From: Humidesulfovibrio mexicanus
Lineage (GTDB): Bacteria; Desulfobacterota; Desulfovibrionia; Desulfovibrionales; Desulfovibrionaceae
Assembly: GCF_900188225.1 (NCBI RefSeq)
Contig: NZ_FZOC01000002.1
Coordinates: 244,310-308,309, forward strand
Length of the DNA: 64,000 nt
Direction: 5' to 3'
The position numbers and the translations under genes were made by a program. Positions 44,137-53,236 of this stretch are shown in pieces; position 1 is the stretch's first letter, and each line of letters begins with the position of its first letter. The notes under the pieces are model-generated. The model made no database searches. It saw only the letters and a list, made by a program, of their open reading frames with translations, and was not told where the DNA came from.

Positions 44137-45153
44137 ATGAAGGACGTTCGCAAGCACGCGCGCGAGCTTATGGAAGGCTATTGCAAGGTGTGCCCGGTGT
44201 GCAACGGCAAGGCCTGCGCGGGCGAGGTGCCCGGCATGGGCGGCCTTGGCACGGGCTCGTCGTTCATGAACAACGTGGGGGCGCTCGCCAACCTGCGCTT
44301 CAACATGCGGCTCATGCATGGGGCGGAACAGCCCGACACCGCCACGGAAGTGCTCGGTTTGAAGCTGGCCATGCCGGTGCTGGCCGCGCCCATCGGTGGG
44401 GTAAGCTTCAACATGGGCGGCAAGATCACCGAGGGCGACTACCTCGACGCCGTTCTGGGCGGCTGCGTGGACAAGGGCGTGGTGGGCTGCACCGGCGACG
44501 GCGTGCCCCCCTTCATCCACGAGACCGGCTTCGCGGCCATCCAGGCGCTTGGCGGAGCGGGCATTCCGTTCATCAAGCCCTGGGAGGACAAGGAACTCTT
44601 TGAAAAGCTCGACCGCGCCGTGGCCACGGGAGCCCCTGTCGTGGGCATGGACATCGACGCGGCCGGGCTGGTCACCCTGCGCCTCATGGGCCGTCCGGTG
44701 GGCCCCAAACCGGTGGAGAAGCTCAAGGACATCATCGCCCACGTGAACGCCAAGTTCATCGTCAAGGGGGTCATGACCCCGGACGACGCCAAGCGCGCCG
44801 TGGACGCGGGCGCGGCGGGCATTGTGGTCTCCAACCACGGTGGCCGCGTGCTGGACCACACCCCCGGTACGGCCGAGGTGTTGCCGCTTGTGGCCCGCGC
44901 GGTGAAGGGGCAGATCGCCATTCTGGCCGACGGCGGCGTGCGCTCCGGCGGCGATGTGCTCAAAATGCTGGCTCTTGGCGCGGACGCCGTGATGATCGGG
45001 CGTCCGGTGGCCATCGCCGCCATGGGCGGCCTGCGGGAGGGCGTGGGCAAGTATCTCGACCAACTGCGCGGAGAACTGCTGCAGGCCATGATCCTCACCG
45101 GCTGCAACAGCGTGGCCGATGTGGACGCCAGGGTGCTGTTCCAGAACGCGTAA
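44137..45153 (+). CDS. FMN-dependent alpha-hydroxy-acid dehydrogenase-like protein
   Basis: A 338-residue TIM-barrel flavoprotein related to L-lactate dehydrogenase LldD and glycolate oxidase. Seen are the FMN-binding VLAAPIGG, the catalytic-His stretch [23 protein letters not shown], and the phosphate-binding [29 protein letters not shown]. Unlike classical LldD, it has an N-terminal cysteine stretch, [12 protein letters not shown], and is about 40 residues shorter. The cysteines could hold a cluster or a disulfide. Its place at the end of the lut genes argues for lactate or another 2-hydroxy acid as substrate. AGGAGG precedes the ATG. Confidence 0.85.
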   Translation: MKDVRKHARELMEGYCKVCPVCNGKACAGEVPGMGGLGTGSSFMNNVGALANLRFNMRLMHGAEQPDTATEVLGLKLAMPVLAAPIGGVSFNMGGKITEGDYLDAVLGGCVDKGVVGCTGDGVPPFIHETGFAAIQALGGAGIPFIKPWEDKELFEKLDRAVATGAPVVGMDIDAAGLVTLRLMGRPVGPKPVEKLKDIIAHVNAKFIVKGVMTPDDAKRAVDAGAAGIVVSNHGGRVLDHTPGTAEVLPLVARAVKGQIAILADGGVRSGGDVLKMLALGADAVMIGRPVAIAAMGGLREGVGKYLDQLRGELLQAMILTGCNSVADVDARVLFQNA

Positions 45154-45163
45154 GGAGGTGCGT

Positions 45164-46723
45164 ATGCCGCGATCCGGAGCTCGGCTTGCAGGGCCGCTTG
45201 TGTGCGGAATCGGCGTGACGGCGGGGGGGTGGCTGCTCCCCGCCGGCGCACTGTGGCTCTTTTCAGAATCGGGATTCGTCATGGGGCTGCCGCAGGTTGC
45301 GGCGGCCCTTTTGCTTGGAGCGCTGGCTTTCGGCCTGGCGCAGCTGCGGGAAACACGGCTGCGAGCCGAGCTGCTCGCTCTGGGCGGAACGCTGGGCGCG
45401 CGGCCCCGGCCGGGGGACGACCCTCTGGATGGCCTCGCCGCCATCGTGCAGGCCAACGCCGCCGAACTCAAGCACCAGACCGGCTTGGCCCAGGGCATCC
45501 TGGGCGGGTTGCCCATGCCGTATCTCCTGGTGGACGAGCTGGAGCGCGCCGTGTGCTCCAACAAGGAATGCCTGGAGATGCTGGAGCTTTCCGGTCGGCC
45601 GGAGGACTACTACGGACAGACTCTGGCGCAGATCTTCTACAACGATCCCACGCGCAAGACCGCCGTCGGCCGCAGCATCGGCGGCGGAGAGGTGTTCCGC
45701 AACCTCGAAGTGCAGATCAAGGGCCACAAGGGCGGCGTGCGCAACGTGCTGGCCAACGTCTTTCCCCTCTATGATCTCGACCGCAAGTGCATCGGCGGCT
45801 TGTGCCTGTATCTTGACATGACCATGCTCAAGCAGAAGGAGCAGGTCATCGTGGAGAAGAACGCCGCTATCGAACGCGCCGCCGATCACGCCAACGAGCT
45901 GTGCCGTCGTCTGCGAGACGCCTCGCGGCAGCTTACCGGCAGCATCGGGCAGACGGCCACGGGGAGCCAAGCCCAGCAGTCCCGCGTAGCCGAAATCAGC
46001 ACCTCCATGGAGCAGATGAGCCAGGCGGTTGTGGATGTGGCCAGAAGCGCCTCCGGGGCCGCCTCCGGGGCGGACGAGGCCCGTGGACTGGCCGAGGCGG
46101 GCGCGGGGATCGTTCATGATGTCATTTCGGCCATCGGGGATGTGTCCGAACGCACCGGGGCCATGCGCGAACGCCTGGACGACCTGGACAAGCAGGTGGC
46201 AGGAATCGCGCAGATCTTGAATGTCATCAACGACATCGCCGACCAGACCAACCTGCTGGCGCTCAACGCCGCCATCGAGGCGGCGCGCGCTGGCGAGGCG
46301 GGCAGGGGCTTTGCCGTCGTCGCCGACGAGGTGCGCAAGCTGGCCGAGAAGACCCAAAGCGCCACCAGCGACGTTGCGCAGGCTATCAGCAATGTGCAGC
46401 AGGGCGCTCGCCGAGCGGCCGAGGGCATGTCCGGGGCGGCGCAGGCAGTGGAGAAAAGCACCACCCTGGCCGATGGCGCAGGGCAGAGCCTGCGTGAGAT
46501 CGTGCGCCTGAGCCAGGGCTCCGCCGACCAGGTGCGCGCCATCGCCGCCGCCAGCGAGGAGCAGTCCGCCGCGGCCGAGGAGATTGGACGCGCCGTGGGC
46601 GAAATGCGCGGCGTGTCCGAGGACATCGCCCGGGACATGGACAGCGCGGCCCGGGCCGTGGATGATCTTTCCCGGCTTTCCGCCGAGCTGGAGGAACTCA
46701 TTTCCAGAATGCAGGTCTGCTAG
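45164..46723 (+). CDS. Methyl-accepting chemotaxis protein with PAS domain
   Basis: A 519-residue chemoreceptor. Two hydrophobic segments lie in the first 60 residues, with almost no periplasmic domain between them, so sensing is probably cytoplasmic. A PAS-like domain covers about 110-235 ([23 protein letters not shown]). The signalling hairpin tip is conserved: [45 protein letters not shown] lies 6 bases before the ATG and only 10 bp separate it from the FMN dehydrogenase gene. Energy or lactate-related taxis is therefore an attractive inference. Confidence 0.93.
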   Translation: MPRSGARLAGPLVCGIGVTAGGWLLPAGALWLFSESGFVMGLPQVAAALLLGALAFGLAQLRETRLRAELLALGGTLGARPRPGDDPLDGLAAIVQANAAELKHQTGLAQGILGGLPMPYLLVDELERAVCSNKECLEMLELSGRPEDYYGQTLAQIFYNDPTRKTAVGRSIGGGEVFRNLEVQIKGHKGGVRNVLANVFPLYDLDRKCIGGLCLYLDMTMLKQKEQVIVEKNAAIERAADHANELCRRLRDASRQLTGSIGQTATGSQAQQSRVAEISTSMEQMSQAVVDVARSASGAASGADEARGLAEAGAGIVHDVISAIGDVSERTGAMRERLDDLDKQVAGIAQILNVINDIADQTNLLALNAAIEAARAGEAGRGFAVVADEVRKLAEKTQSATSDVAQAISNVQQGARRAAEGMSGAAQAVEKSTTLADGAGQSLREIVRLSQGSADQVRAIAAASEEQSAAAEEIGRAVGEMRGVSEDIARDMDSAARAVDDLSRLSAELEELISRMQVC

Positions 46724-46752
46724 CCCTGCCAAGCCACAAGGAGACAGGCCCA

Positions 46753-47055
46753 ATGATCAAGCACATCGTCATGTGGACCCTGAAGGACGAGGCCGCCGGA
46801 GCGGACAGGGCGGCCAACGCCCGAAAAATGAAGGAGATGCTGGAGGCCCTGCGCGGTGTGGTGCCTTCCCTTGCCGCCCTTGAGGTGGGCGTCGAGGTCT
46901 TTGCGGCCTCGCCCGCCTGCGATGTGATCCTGTATTCCGAATTCGCCAGCCGGGCCGATCTCGACGCCTATCAGGTCCACCCGGAGCACCAGAAGGTGGT
47001 GGCCTTTGTCAAGCAGGTGGCCGCCTCGCGCAGCGTGGTGGACTACGAAGCATAG
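46753..47055 (+). CDS. Dabb (stress-responsive alpha/beta barrel) family protein
   Basis: A 100-residue ferredoxin-like-fold protein. The hallmark is the start MIKHIVMWTLKDEA with the conserved HIVMW strand, then a helix (ARKMKEMLEALRG), EVGVEV, and a C-terminal DLDAYQVHPEHQKVVAFVK block including HP-x-H. Dabb proteins form dimers and their role in bacteria is mostly unknown. It may be co-transcribed with the chemoreceptor (29 bp gap) and ends at a strong terminator. Confidence 0.9.
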   Translation: MIKHIVMWTLKDEAAGADRAANARKMKEMLEALRGVVPSLAALEVGVEVFAASPACDVILYSEFASRADLDAYQVHPEHQKVVAFVKQVAASRSVVDYEA

Positions 47056-47085
47056 GCCGCCAGTCCGTATCGTGTTTTTGTACGC

Positions 47086-47117
47086 AAGGCCCGGCAATGT
47101 CGGGCCTTTTGTTTTTT
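47086..47117 (+). terminator. Intrinsic terminator after the Dabb gene
   Basis: AAGGCCCG (47086-47093) and CGGGCCTT (47101-47108) form a perfect stem with a 7-base loop, then TT, G and six T. Confidence 0.93.
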
Positions 47118-47195
47118 CTTGCCTTGGTTTCGCCTAGTACGTAGACTTGGGCTGTTGTCAATGCTCAATCGACATTCCTGATTCGTGGAGCCCGC

Positions 47196-48419
47196 ATGTG
47201 CGAGGTATGGATGGACAAAGGCATGGACCCCCAAGAGGCTTCGGCGTTGCACGAACTGCTCGCGCGGGCTGGCCTGCTCTCAGAGGAGCTTTCGGACGCG
47301 CCGCTTGCCGGGGGCCAGGCTTTTTCCGAACTGCTGTATGTGCTGACGCGGATGCGCTTTGGCCCGGACGAGGCCCTGGGCTACTGCTGCGAGATATTGC
47401 GTCACCACGATGGGCTGAATCTTGCGCTTGGCCGCGACGTGGGCCTTCGCGTCGCCGTGTGCGACTACTTCATGAACCTGCACCCCAAGATGCGCGACCC
47501 GGTCATCGTGGAGGTGCAGGTGCTGCTGCAGAAGGAGCAAGGCGCGCTGGTCGACGAGCTTACCGGCCTCTACAATCGCCGCTATTTCAACGACGCCATC
47601 TCCCGCGAGGTCGAGCGTTTCAAGCGTTTCGGACAGCGTTTTTCCCTGCTGATGCTCGATGTGGACCATTTCAAGCGTTTCAACGACGCCTTCGGCCACA
47701 CCGCGGGCGACGATGCCCTCAAGACTGTGGCCGATGTGCTCCGGCATACCGCACGGAGTTTCGACCATGTGGTGCGCTACGGAGGCGAAGAATTCGCCCT
47801 CATCCTGCCCCATACCGACAGCGCCCAGGCCGTCGCCGCAGCAGAGCGCCTGCGCCGGGCCGTGGCGGCGCGTCCGGTTGCCGTTTCCGGCCAGGACGTT
47901 TCGGTCACCGTCAGCCTGGGCACGGCCACCTTTCCGGAGGATGCCATAAACGCCCGCGACCTGGTGTGCCGCGCCGACGAGGCCCTGTATGAGGCCAAGC
48001 GCACGCGGAACGCCGTGAGTTGCTTTTCCGAGAAAAACCGGCGCTTCCCGCGCGCTCCGGTCAGCCTTATGGCGTTGTTCGTCGGCAGTGGGACCCAGGG
48101 CGAGGCCGAACCGGTACGTGTGGTCGTGGCCAATGTCAGCTTCGGGGGAATGCTGTGCGTTTCGCCAACGCCCATCCTGCCAGGCGCCAGGGTGGAGTTG
48201 GCCCTTGACGCCGATTCGCCGTCGCAGCGGGGGCTGCGGGTTTCGGGGCGCGTGGTGCGGCTGGAGCGCGAAAGCGAGGACGCGGGTTTCTCCATCGCCC
48301 TTGCCTTCGACCTTGCCTCCCAGGACCAGCGGCGGGATCTTGTGCGCCTGGTGGAGCGGTACGGGCAGGAGGACGGCAGCCCGGCCCCGGACACAGCACC
48401 GCCTTCCCTCTTGGCCTGA
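47196..48419 (+). CDS. Diguanylate cyclase with C-terminal PilZ domain
   Basis: A 407-residue cyclic-di-GMP protein. Residues about 1-115 are an unrecognised helical input region. The GGDEF domain (about 118-282) has the active-site GGEEF and, exactly five residues before it, RSFD, the RxxD inhibitory I-site. It is thus probably an active, product-inhibited cyclase. The C-terminal about 110 residues, with [13 protein letters not shown] and a VxG strand, fit a PilZ domain, though the N-terminal RxxxR binding motif is not obvious. Making and sensing the second messenger in one chain suggests local control of motility or surface attachment. Confidence 0.88.
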   Translation: MCEVWMDKGMDPQEASALHELLARAGLLSEELSDAPLAGGQAFSELLYVLTRMRFGPDEALGYCCEILRHHDGLNLALGRDVGLRVAVCDYFMNLHPKMRDPVIVEVQVLLQKEQGALVDELTGLYNRRYFNDAISREVERFKRFGQRFSLLMLDVDHFKRFNDAFGHTAGDDALKTVADVLRHTARSFDHVVRYGGEEFALILPHTDSAQAVAAAERLRRAVAARPVAVSGQDVSVTVSLGTATFPEDAINARDLVCRADEALYEAKRTRNAVSCFSEKNRRFPRAPVSLMALFVGSGTQGEAEPVRVVVANVSFGGMLCVSPTPILPGARVELALDADSPSQRGLRVSGRVVRLERESEDAGFSIALAFDLASQDQRRDLVRLVERYGQEDGSPAPDTAPPSLLA

Positions 48420-48484
48420 GGCCCGCTCTGGGCTATGCAGAACATGCGCCCGCGCGCATACCCCACATTTCAGGAGCAACGCCC

Positions 48485-48931
48485 ATGAGCACGATCGACG
48501 ACACCTCCGGCCTCAAGCACCTTGGCTCCGGCAAGACCAGTTACGCCTTCCACGAGCCCACCGCCGACATTCTGGAGGCTTTCCCCAACAAGTATCCCAA
48601 TCGGGACTACCAGATCCGCTTCGAGCACCCGGAGTTCACCAGCCTGTGCCCCAAGACCGGCCAGCCGGACTTCGCCACCATCGAGATCACCTACATCCCC
48701 GACGCCCTGTGCATCGAGACCAAGTCCCTCAAGCTCTATTTCACCGCCTTTCGCAACCACGGCTCCTTCATGGAAACCATCACCAATAAGATTCTGGACG
48801 ACCTGGTGAGCGTATGCCAGCCGCGCATGATGCAGGTGGTGGCCCTGTTCAATCCGCGTGGCGGCACCAGCCTTACCGTCACGGCGGAATACTTCAAGGA
48901 CAACTCCGCGCCCATTGAGACCCAGTTCTAG
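48485..48931 (+). CDS. queF: NADPH-dependent preQ0 reductase
   Basis: A 148-residue tunnelling-fold enzyme reducing 7-cyano-7-deazaguanine (preQ0) to preQ1 for queuosine. The catalytic segment is [17 protein letters not shown], with the thioimide-forming Cys and the proton-donor Asp. Next comes the QueF motif [16 protein letters not shown], then the NADPH-binding region and the end [15 protein letters not shown]. Its length fits the short unimodular type. It is monocistronic here; queC and queE are 14 kb away in the same window. Confidence 0.96.
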   Translation: MSTIDDTSGLKHLGSGKTSYAFHEPTADILEAFPNKYPNRDYQIRFEHPEFTSLCPKTGQPDFATIEITYIPDALCIETKSLKLYFTAFRNHGSFMETITNKILDDLVSVCQPRMMQVVALFNPRGGTSLTVTAEYFKDNSAPIETQF

Positions 48932-49020
48932 GGCCTTGTGACGGGAGGCCCTTTCCGGGGGCACACGTACGGTCGCCGCTTGCCGCCGGGAGACGCGGGG
49001 GCGCGGTCCGGAACAGCATT

Positions 49021-49050
49021 GCGCCGCCGCCCGGTACAGGGCGGCGGCGC
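49021..49050. terminator. GC-rich hairpin between queF and the feo operon
   Basis: GCGCCGCCGCCC and GGGCGGCGGCGC form a perfect 12-bp stem with a 6-base loop between two convergent units. There is no T-tract on either strand, so a bidirectional terminator is inferred. Confidence 0.5.
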
Positions 49051-49150
49051 ATCGCGTTGACAAAGTCTGTGCCGAAGTCTTGGCATGGCGCTGGTTGTGG
49101 GGACCGCGCGGCCAGGCGCTCTTTTCCCGCTTCCTGGCGGGAGCCCGGGG

Positions 49151-49471
49151 CTACTTCACAATGCGGGAGCTCTTGATCTCCAAGGCGTGCCCGGCGCCGG
49201 CGTCGAAGCGAACGGTGTAGGCCCCGGAAGGCTTTTTGAAGGTGAACTCGCTGTCCTTGTTCATTTTTCCGTCCGCAAGAACCGTCCCTTTGTCGTCACG
49301 CACACTCATCTTCACGCCCGCGGAGGACGATCCATCGGAGAAGCTGCCTTGGCAGGTGACGGTTCCATCACCGTTGTCAAAACAATCGCACAGGGGCGTG
49401 TGCGCCCAGGCCGGGACAGAGGCGAGCAGCAGGGCGGCCAGGGCGGCTGCGGCAAGGATGTTCTTTTTCAT
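49151..49471 (-). CDS. Small periplasmic protein at the end of the feo operon
   Basis: A 106-residue exported protein. The signal peptide is residues 1-23 (MKKNILAAAALAALLLASVPAWA). The mature part begins HTPLCDCFDNGDGTVTCQGSFSDGSS, then beta-rich segments (VKMSVRDDKGTVL, YTVRFDAGAGHALEIKSSRI) that suggest an Ig- or carboxypeptidase-regulatory-like fold. The HxxLCDCxD stretch could bind a metal. It overlaps the feoB stop by 4 bases, so it is translationally coupled and probably assists ferrous iron uptake. The family was not recognised by name. Confidence 0.8.
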   Translation of the reverse strand: MKKNILAAAALAALLLASVPAWAHTPLCDCFDNGDGTVTCQGSFSDGSSSAGVKMSVRDDKGTVLADGKMNKDSEFTFKKPSGAYTVRFDAGAGHALEIKSSRIVK

Positions 49472-51972
49472 GGGTGTTCTCCTTTGCAGGTTGTGGTGAT
49501 GGGGGGCATGGAAAGGCGTTTGCACCGGAGGGAGCGTTCGGGCACAAGGGCCATGGCGACCGTGGCCAGCACGCACACGACGTAGAAGGCCCACATGCTT
49601 TGCCAGCCAGTGAAGCCCAACAGCGTGCCTCCCGTGAAGACCAGCGAGGCCACAAGCAGGCCGAGCAGCGTCTGATAGCCCATGGAGAAGAGCATCCAGC
49701 CCGTGGAGCCCGCCTGCAGACGCACCATGACGGACGCCGGGATGCAGGGCGGGTACAGGGCCATGAACAGCATCAGGGCCAGGGCGTGCAGGGGGGTCAT
49801 GCCCGGTTCTCCGGCGCGCATGTCGCTCTCCACCGTGGAATCGGTGTCCTGGCCGTAAAGGGCGCCCAGGGTGGACGCGCTGTTCTCCTTTGCGGCAAAG
49901 GCCGAGAGCAGGGCGATGTTCACCCTCCAGTTGAAGCCCGCGAACTGCGTCACCGGCTCAAGGGCCTTGCCCGCCATGCCCAGGAAGCTTGTCTCGAAGC
50001 CCAGGGTGCGCATTTCACGCCGCAGGCGCTTGCGGGTGCTTTCGACCTTGCGGAGGGACCGGGCCAAGCGTTTGGCGTCGCCGGAATCGCCGCGGACAAT
50101 GTCATAGTAGAGAGGGTTGCGTTGTTGGAAATCCGCGCCGATGGCCGCGCGCGCGGTTTCGCTCGCCCCGCGGCCCGCATCGCGCAGGGCTTCGGAGAAG
50201 AGGGCCAGCCCCGCCACATCCTCCATGCGCAGCCTGCCTGCGTATGCGGTTTTGTCCGCCTCGTTCAGGAAGGACCGCATGGTCTCCCGTGCTTGGGCCT
50301 CGAAATGCGCCGTGTCCTCCGGCTCTAGGCCCGGATAGCTGATGAGCATGAAGACCACCACGGCCACGGCCAGCACCACCGTGACGATTTTCTTGGCGAA
50401 AATCAGAACGCGCTCGGTTGCGCGCAACAGCACGCCCTGTATGGTCGGCAGATGGTAGGGGGGCATCTCCATGATGAAGGGGGCCTGCTCCTTGCCGCGC
50501 AGCACGGTAAGCGTCAGGGCCTTGGCCACGGGCAGGGCCATGAACACGGTCACGGTGGCGATGAAGAACAGGGCCGCCCCGGCGTGCTCGGGGAAATAGG
50601 CGTCGATGAGGATGAGGTAGAGCGGCACCTTTGCCAGACAGTTCATCATCGGGGTGATGAGGATGGTGGCTAGGCGGGCGCGCTCGTCGGGAATGGCCTT
50701 GGTCGCCATGACTGCGGGCACGGCGCAGCCGCCCACATACACTCCGCCCAGGATGAGCGGCAGCGTGGACTGCCCGTGCAGCCCGAAGCGATGGAACACC
50801 CTGTCCAGGATGAAGGCCATGCGCGGCATGTAGCCGCTGTCCTCCAGCACGGCGATGAGCGCGAAGAGAATGAAGAAGATCGGCAGGTAGTTCAGGATGG
50901 CCGTGACGCTTTTCACGGCCCATATTCCCAGCGCGCGGGGAAGCGGATCTTCGAGAAAACCGGGAGGCGGCAGCAGCTGCGCCGCCAGGCCCTCCAGCGC
51001 GCCCCAAATAGGCCAGGCCTGGGCGGAAACCCAGCCTCCGAACACGATGGACGCCTGGTACAGCAAAAACAAGATGGCCATGAGCACCAGGGGGCCGAGG
51101 GAGCGGTGGCATACCACCGCATCAACACGTTCCGTGAGGTGGCGGCCCTGCATCGGGACCTGGCGGGTGGTCTGCCGCGCCAGCTCCGCCGCCGCACTGT
51201 GCCGGGCCTGGGCGATATGGCCCGCCGCCGCATGGCCGCATTCCGCCTGAAAGCGGCGGCCGAGCTCCAGCGCATGGGCCAGAACGCCGCACGCATCCTG
51301 GTGGTGTGCGCGCAGCAACGCTTCGGCCCCGGCATCGCCCTCCAGCAGCTTTATGGCCAGCCACCTGGGCGGGCAATGCGACAGCAGCTTGGGTTCCTGG
51401 GCCAGCGCCCGCTCCAGCGCCTCAAGGCTTGGCTCCAGTGCGCCATACGGCGTCCGGTAGGCTCCCGGCGTGCTGTTGACGCATTGCTCCAGGGCGGCGG
51501 CGATCTCCTCCGCGCCTTGGCCTTTCTTGCCCACGGCGGGGATGACCGGTACCCCCAGGCGCTCTGAAAGACAGTCCACGTCCACGTGGACGCCCCGGCG
51601 CACGGCAACGTCCATCATGTTCAGCACCAGCACCAGGGGGCGGCCCATCTCCAGCAGTTGCAGCGTCAGGTAGAGGCTGCGCCTGAGGTTCGAGGCGTCC
51701 GCGATGTCGATGATTGCGCCGGGCTTGTCGTGGAGCAGAAAATCCCGCGCGACACGTTCCTCCAGCGAGTACGAGCTCAGACTGTAGGTGCCGGGCAGGT
51801 CCACCAGCTCCACAGCAAGATTCCTGGCGCGGAAGCCTCCGCTCTTTTTCTCCACCGTGACGCCGGGGTAGTTGGCCACGTGCTGGCGTGCCCCGGTGAG
51901 CATGTTGAAAATCGTCGATTTCCCGCAATTGGGCTGCCCGGCAAGGGCGACAAGCGTACGGGTCGGGCTCAT
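49468..51972 (-). CDS. feoB: Ferrous iron transport protein B
   Basis: An 834-residue inner-membrane Fe(II) transporter. The N-terminal G domain has G1 GQPNCGKST (residues 12-20), the switch region YPGVTVEKKSG, G3 DLPGTYSL and G4-like NMMD (about 118). A helical GDP-dissociation-inhibitor-like domain follows, then the Gate repeats beginning near residue 295. These include the conserved cysteine in GGVYVGGCAVPAVMATK and the late PCIPASVMV. Length is typical or slightly long. It is coupled by ATGA overlaps to feoA upstream and to the small periplasmic protein downstream. Confidence 0.96.
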   Translation of the reverse strand: MSPTRTLVALAGQPNCGKSTIFNMLTGARQHVANYPGVTVEKKSGGFRARNLAVELVDLPGTYSLSSYSLEERVARDFLLHDKPGAIIDIADASNLRRSLYLTLQLLEMGRPLVLVLNMMDVAVRRGVHVDVDCLSERLGVPVIPAVGKKGQGAEEIAAALEQCVNSTPGAYRTPYGALEPSLEALERALAQEPKLLSHCPPRWLAIKLLEGDAGAEALLRAHHQDACGVLAHALELGRRFQAECGHAAAGHIAQARHSAAAELARQTTRQVPMQGRHLTERVDAVVCHRSLGPLVLMAILFLLYQASIVFGGWVSAQAWPIWGALEGLAAQLLPPPGFLEDPLPRALGIWAVKSVTAILNYLPIFFILFALIAVLEDSGYMPRMAFILDRVFHRFGLHGQSTLPLILGGVYVGGCAVPAVMATKAIPDERARLATILITPMMNCLAKVPLYLILIDAYFPEHAGAALFFIATVTVFMALPVAKALTLTVLRGKEQAPFIMEMPPYHLPTIQGVLLRATERVLIFAKKIVTVVLAVAVVVFMLISYPGLEPEDTAHFEAQARETMRSFLNEADKTAYAGRLRMEDVAGLALFSEALRDAGRGASETARAAIGADFQQRNPLYYDIVRGDSGDAKRLARSLRKVESTRKRLRREMRTLGFETSFLGMAGKALEPVTQFAGFNWRVNIALLSAFAAKENSASTLGALYGQDTDSTVESDMRAGEPGMTPLHALALMLFMALYPPCIPASVMVRLQAGSTGWMLFSMGYQTLLGLLVASLVFTGGTLLGFTGWQSMWAFYVVCVLATVAMALVPERSLRCKRLSMPPITTTCKGEHP

Positions 51973-52193
51973 CCCGGCTGAACCTCGACCTGGCGTGCCT
52001 CGGTGCGGCGGATGCTGACGCAGCAGCCGTCAAGTTCGACCTCCACCGGGTCCGTGAGTGGCGCATAGCGGAGCATCCGGACCACGGCTCCGGCATAGAA
52101 GCCCAGGTCGGTCAGGCGTTGGCCAAGGGCGCCTGCGGCGGTCATGCGGCAAATGGTGCATACGCCGCCGGGTTCAAGTTCGCACAATGTCAT
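51969..52193 (-). CDS. feoA: Ferrous iron transport protein A
   Basis: A 74-residue SH3-like cytoplasmic partner of FeoB. Typical features are LCELEPGGVCTICRM at the start, GALGQRLTDLGFYAGAVVRMLRYAP, and the closing VELDGCCVSIRRTEARQVEV. The start at 52193 is supported by GAGGAG about 5-9 bases upstream; an in-frame start 18 codons earlier reads into the regulatory region. The promoter lies about 100 bp upstream under a Fur box. Confidence 0.94.
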   Translation of the reverse strand: MTLCELEPGGVCTICRMTAAGALGQRLTDLGFYAGAVVRMLRYAPLTDPVEVELDGCCVSIRRTEARQVEVQPG

Positions 52194-52269
52194 CTGCTTC
52201 TCCTCAAAAGAACAGCGCCGCTGTTGGCGGCGTCGCTGTGTTGCCAACTACAGGGCGCGCTGGCGCCGC

Positions 52270-52327
52270 TTGCAATTGATAATGAATTTCGCTATCGTCT
52301 TTACTTCAGCGAGGCTGGAAAAGTCAA
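52270..52327. promoter_or_regulatory. Fur box with divergent feoA and fur promoters
   Basis: GATAATGAATTTCGCTATC (52278-52296) is a 19-bp Fur-box-like palindrome with 7 of 9 positions symmetric. On the minus strand TTGACT (52327-52322), 18 bases, TAAAGA (52303-52298) would start feoA within the box. On the plus strand TTGCAA (52270-52275), 17 bases, TATCGT (52293-52298) would start fur, with the box filling the spacer. One site could repress both. Confidence 0.75.
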
Positions 52328-52356
52328 GAAATAGAAACAAATGCGAAGGTTTTCAG

Positions 52357-52914
52357 ATGTTGTACCACAATCAGTGCAATGGCAGTCGGCCCACTGCGAC
52401 CAGTGTCAGTGGCCCGTTTTCTTCAGCGGGGGCAGGGGACGTGTTTGAACAGACGCCCGGAAGGGACCGGTTCAAGGACTACCTTGAATCCAACGGACTG
52501 AAGCTGACCGGCCAACGCCAGCGGATTCTTCGCGTGTTCATGCGGCAGCAGGAGCCCATGAGCGCCGAGAACATCCTTGCCGCCGCAGGCGGAGCGGAGA
52601 GCGGCATCAGCCTGTCCACCCTGTACCGCGCCTTGAACCATCTCCAGTGCGCAGGGCTTGCGCGGCGCATACAGCTTGGTGCCGGAAGCGCGCTGTACGA
52701 AGCCGTGCACGGCCATTGCTGCCAGCTTGTGTGCGAGAAGTGCGGCAGGCGCATTCCCGTCAGCAATCCGTATCTGGAGTCCATGCGCGAGGTTGCTGCC
52801 CGGCAGGAAGGCTTCGAACTGCACCACTGCACGGCGCAGTTTTACGGCCTGTGCCCGTCCTGCCAGCAGGCCCGGGATATCGAGAAATCCAGAAGCACAA
52901 CTCCAGCCACGTAG
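52357..52914 (+). CDS. fur: Fur-family ferric uptake regulator
   Basis: A 185-residue metalloregulator. A 45-residue N-terminal extension precedes the winged helix (YLESNGLKLTGQRQRILRVFMRQQEPMSAENIL, then ISLSTLYRALNHLQCAGL). The dimerisation domain has HGHCCQLVCEKCGRRIP, with the CxxC zinc pair in place of the usual HHHDHLIC context, and a second CPSC pair near the end. Position next to feoAB and the Fur box argues for iron response; the altered His-rich loop leaves some doubt about metal specificity. AAGG lies 7 bases before ATG 52357. Confidence 0.88.
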   Translation: MLYHNQCNGSRPTATSVSGPFSSAGAGDVFEQTPGRDRFKDYLESNGLKLTGQRQRILRVFMRQQEPMSAENILAAAGGAESGISLSTLYRALNHLQCAGLARRIQLGAGSALYEAVHGHCCQLVCEKCGRRIPVSNPYLESMREVAARQEGFELHHCTAQFYGLCPSCQQARDIEKSRSTTPAT

Positions 52915-52952
52915 CGCGGCTCATAGCCCGGCCCGCCCTTTTATCCTGGAAG

Positions 52953-52994
52953 AAGCGGCCAAGACGCGATGATGCGCTTGGCCGCTTTTTGTTT
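52953..52994 (+). terminator. Intrinsic terminator of fur
   Basis: AAGCGGCCAAG (52953-52963) pairs perfectly with CTTGGCCGCTT (52977-52987), the stem extending by CGC/GCG past a bulge, followed by TTT, G and TTT. Confidence 0.93.
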
Positions 52995-53098
52995 CCCCGT
53001 TTTGGGGGAGCTCCGCTTGACACCATTCTCATCCGCAACCGGCTGCGCTCCCACTGTGCCGTCATTCAATCGACATCTTTTTCAAGCATCATTTTTTA

Positions 53099-53148
53099 TT
53101 GACTATTTCTACTCAGAAACCTAGAAAATGAACTCGAAATTCAATTTC
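53099..53148 (+). promoter_or_regulatory. Promoter and Fur-like palindrome of the outer-membrane protein operon
   Basis: TTGACT (53099-53104), 17 bases, TAGAAA (53122-53127) form a promoter with a weak -10. Just after the predicted start is the perfect 13-bp palindrome GAAATTCAATTTC (53136-53148), resembling the core of Fur sites. The region 52995-53098 is AT-rich with no gene; a small hairpin (53167-53184) lies in the leader. Confidence 0.5.
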
Positions 53149-53236
53149 ATAAGGTGTTGCAGGCCTGCGCCGCGTACCCGGCGCGTTCACTTGGGGCCGT
53201 TTCGCGCCCCGCGAGAGCAGAGGAAAGGAAGGAATT

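Noticed and set aside
49057-49084. TTGACA as a promoter after queF
   Set aside because: No acceptable -10 lies 15-19 bases downstream and no plus-strand gene follows.
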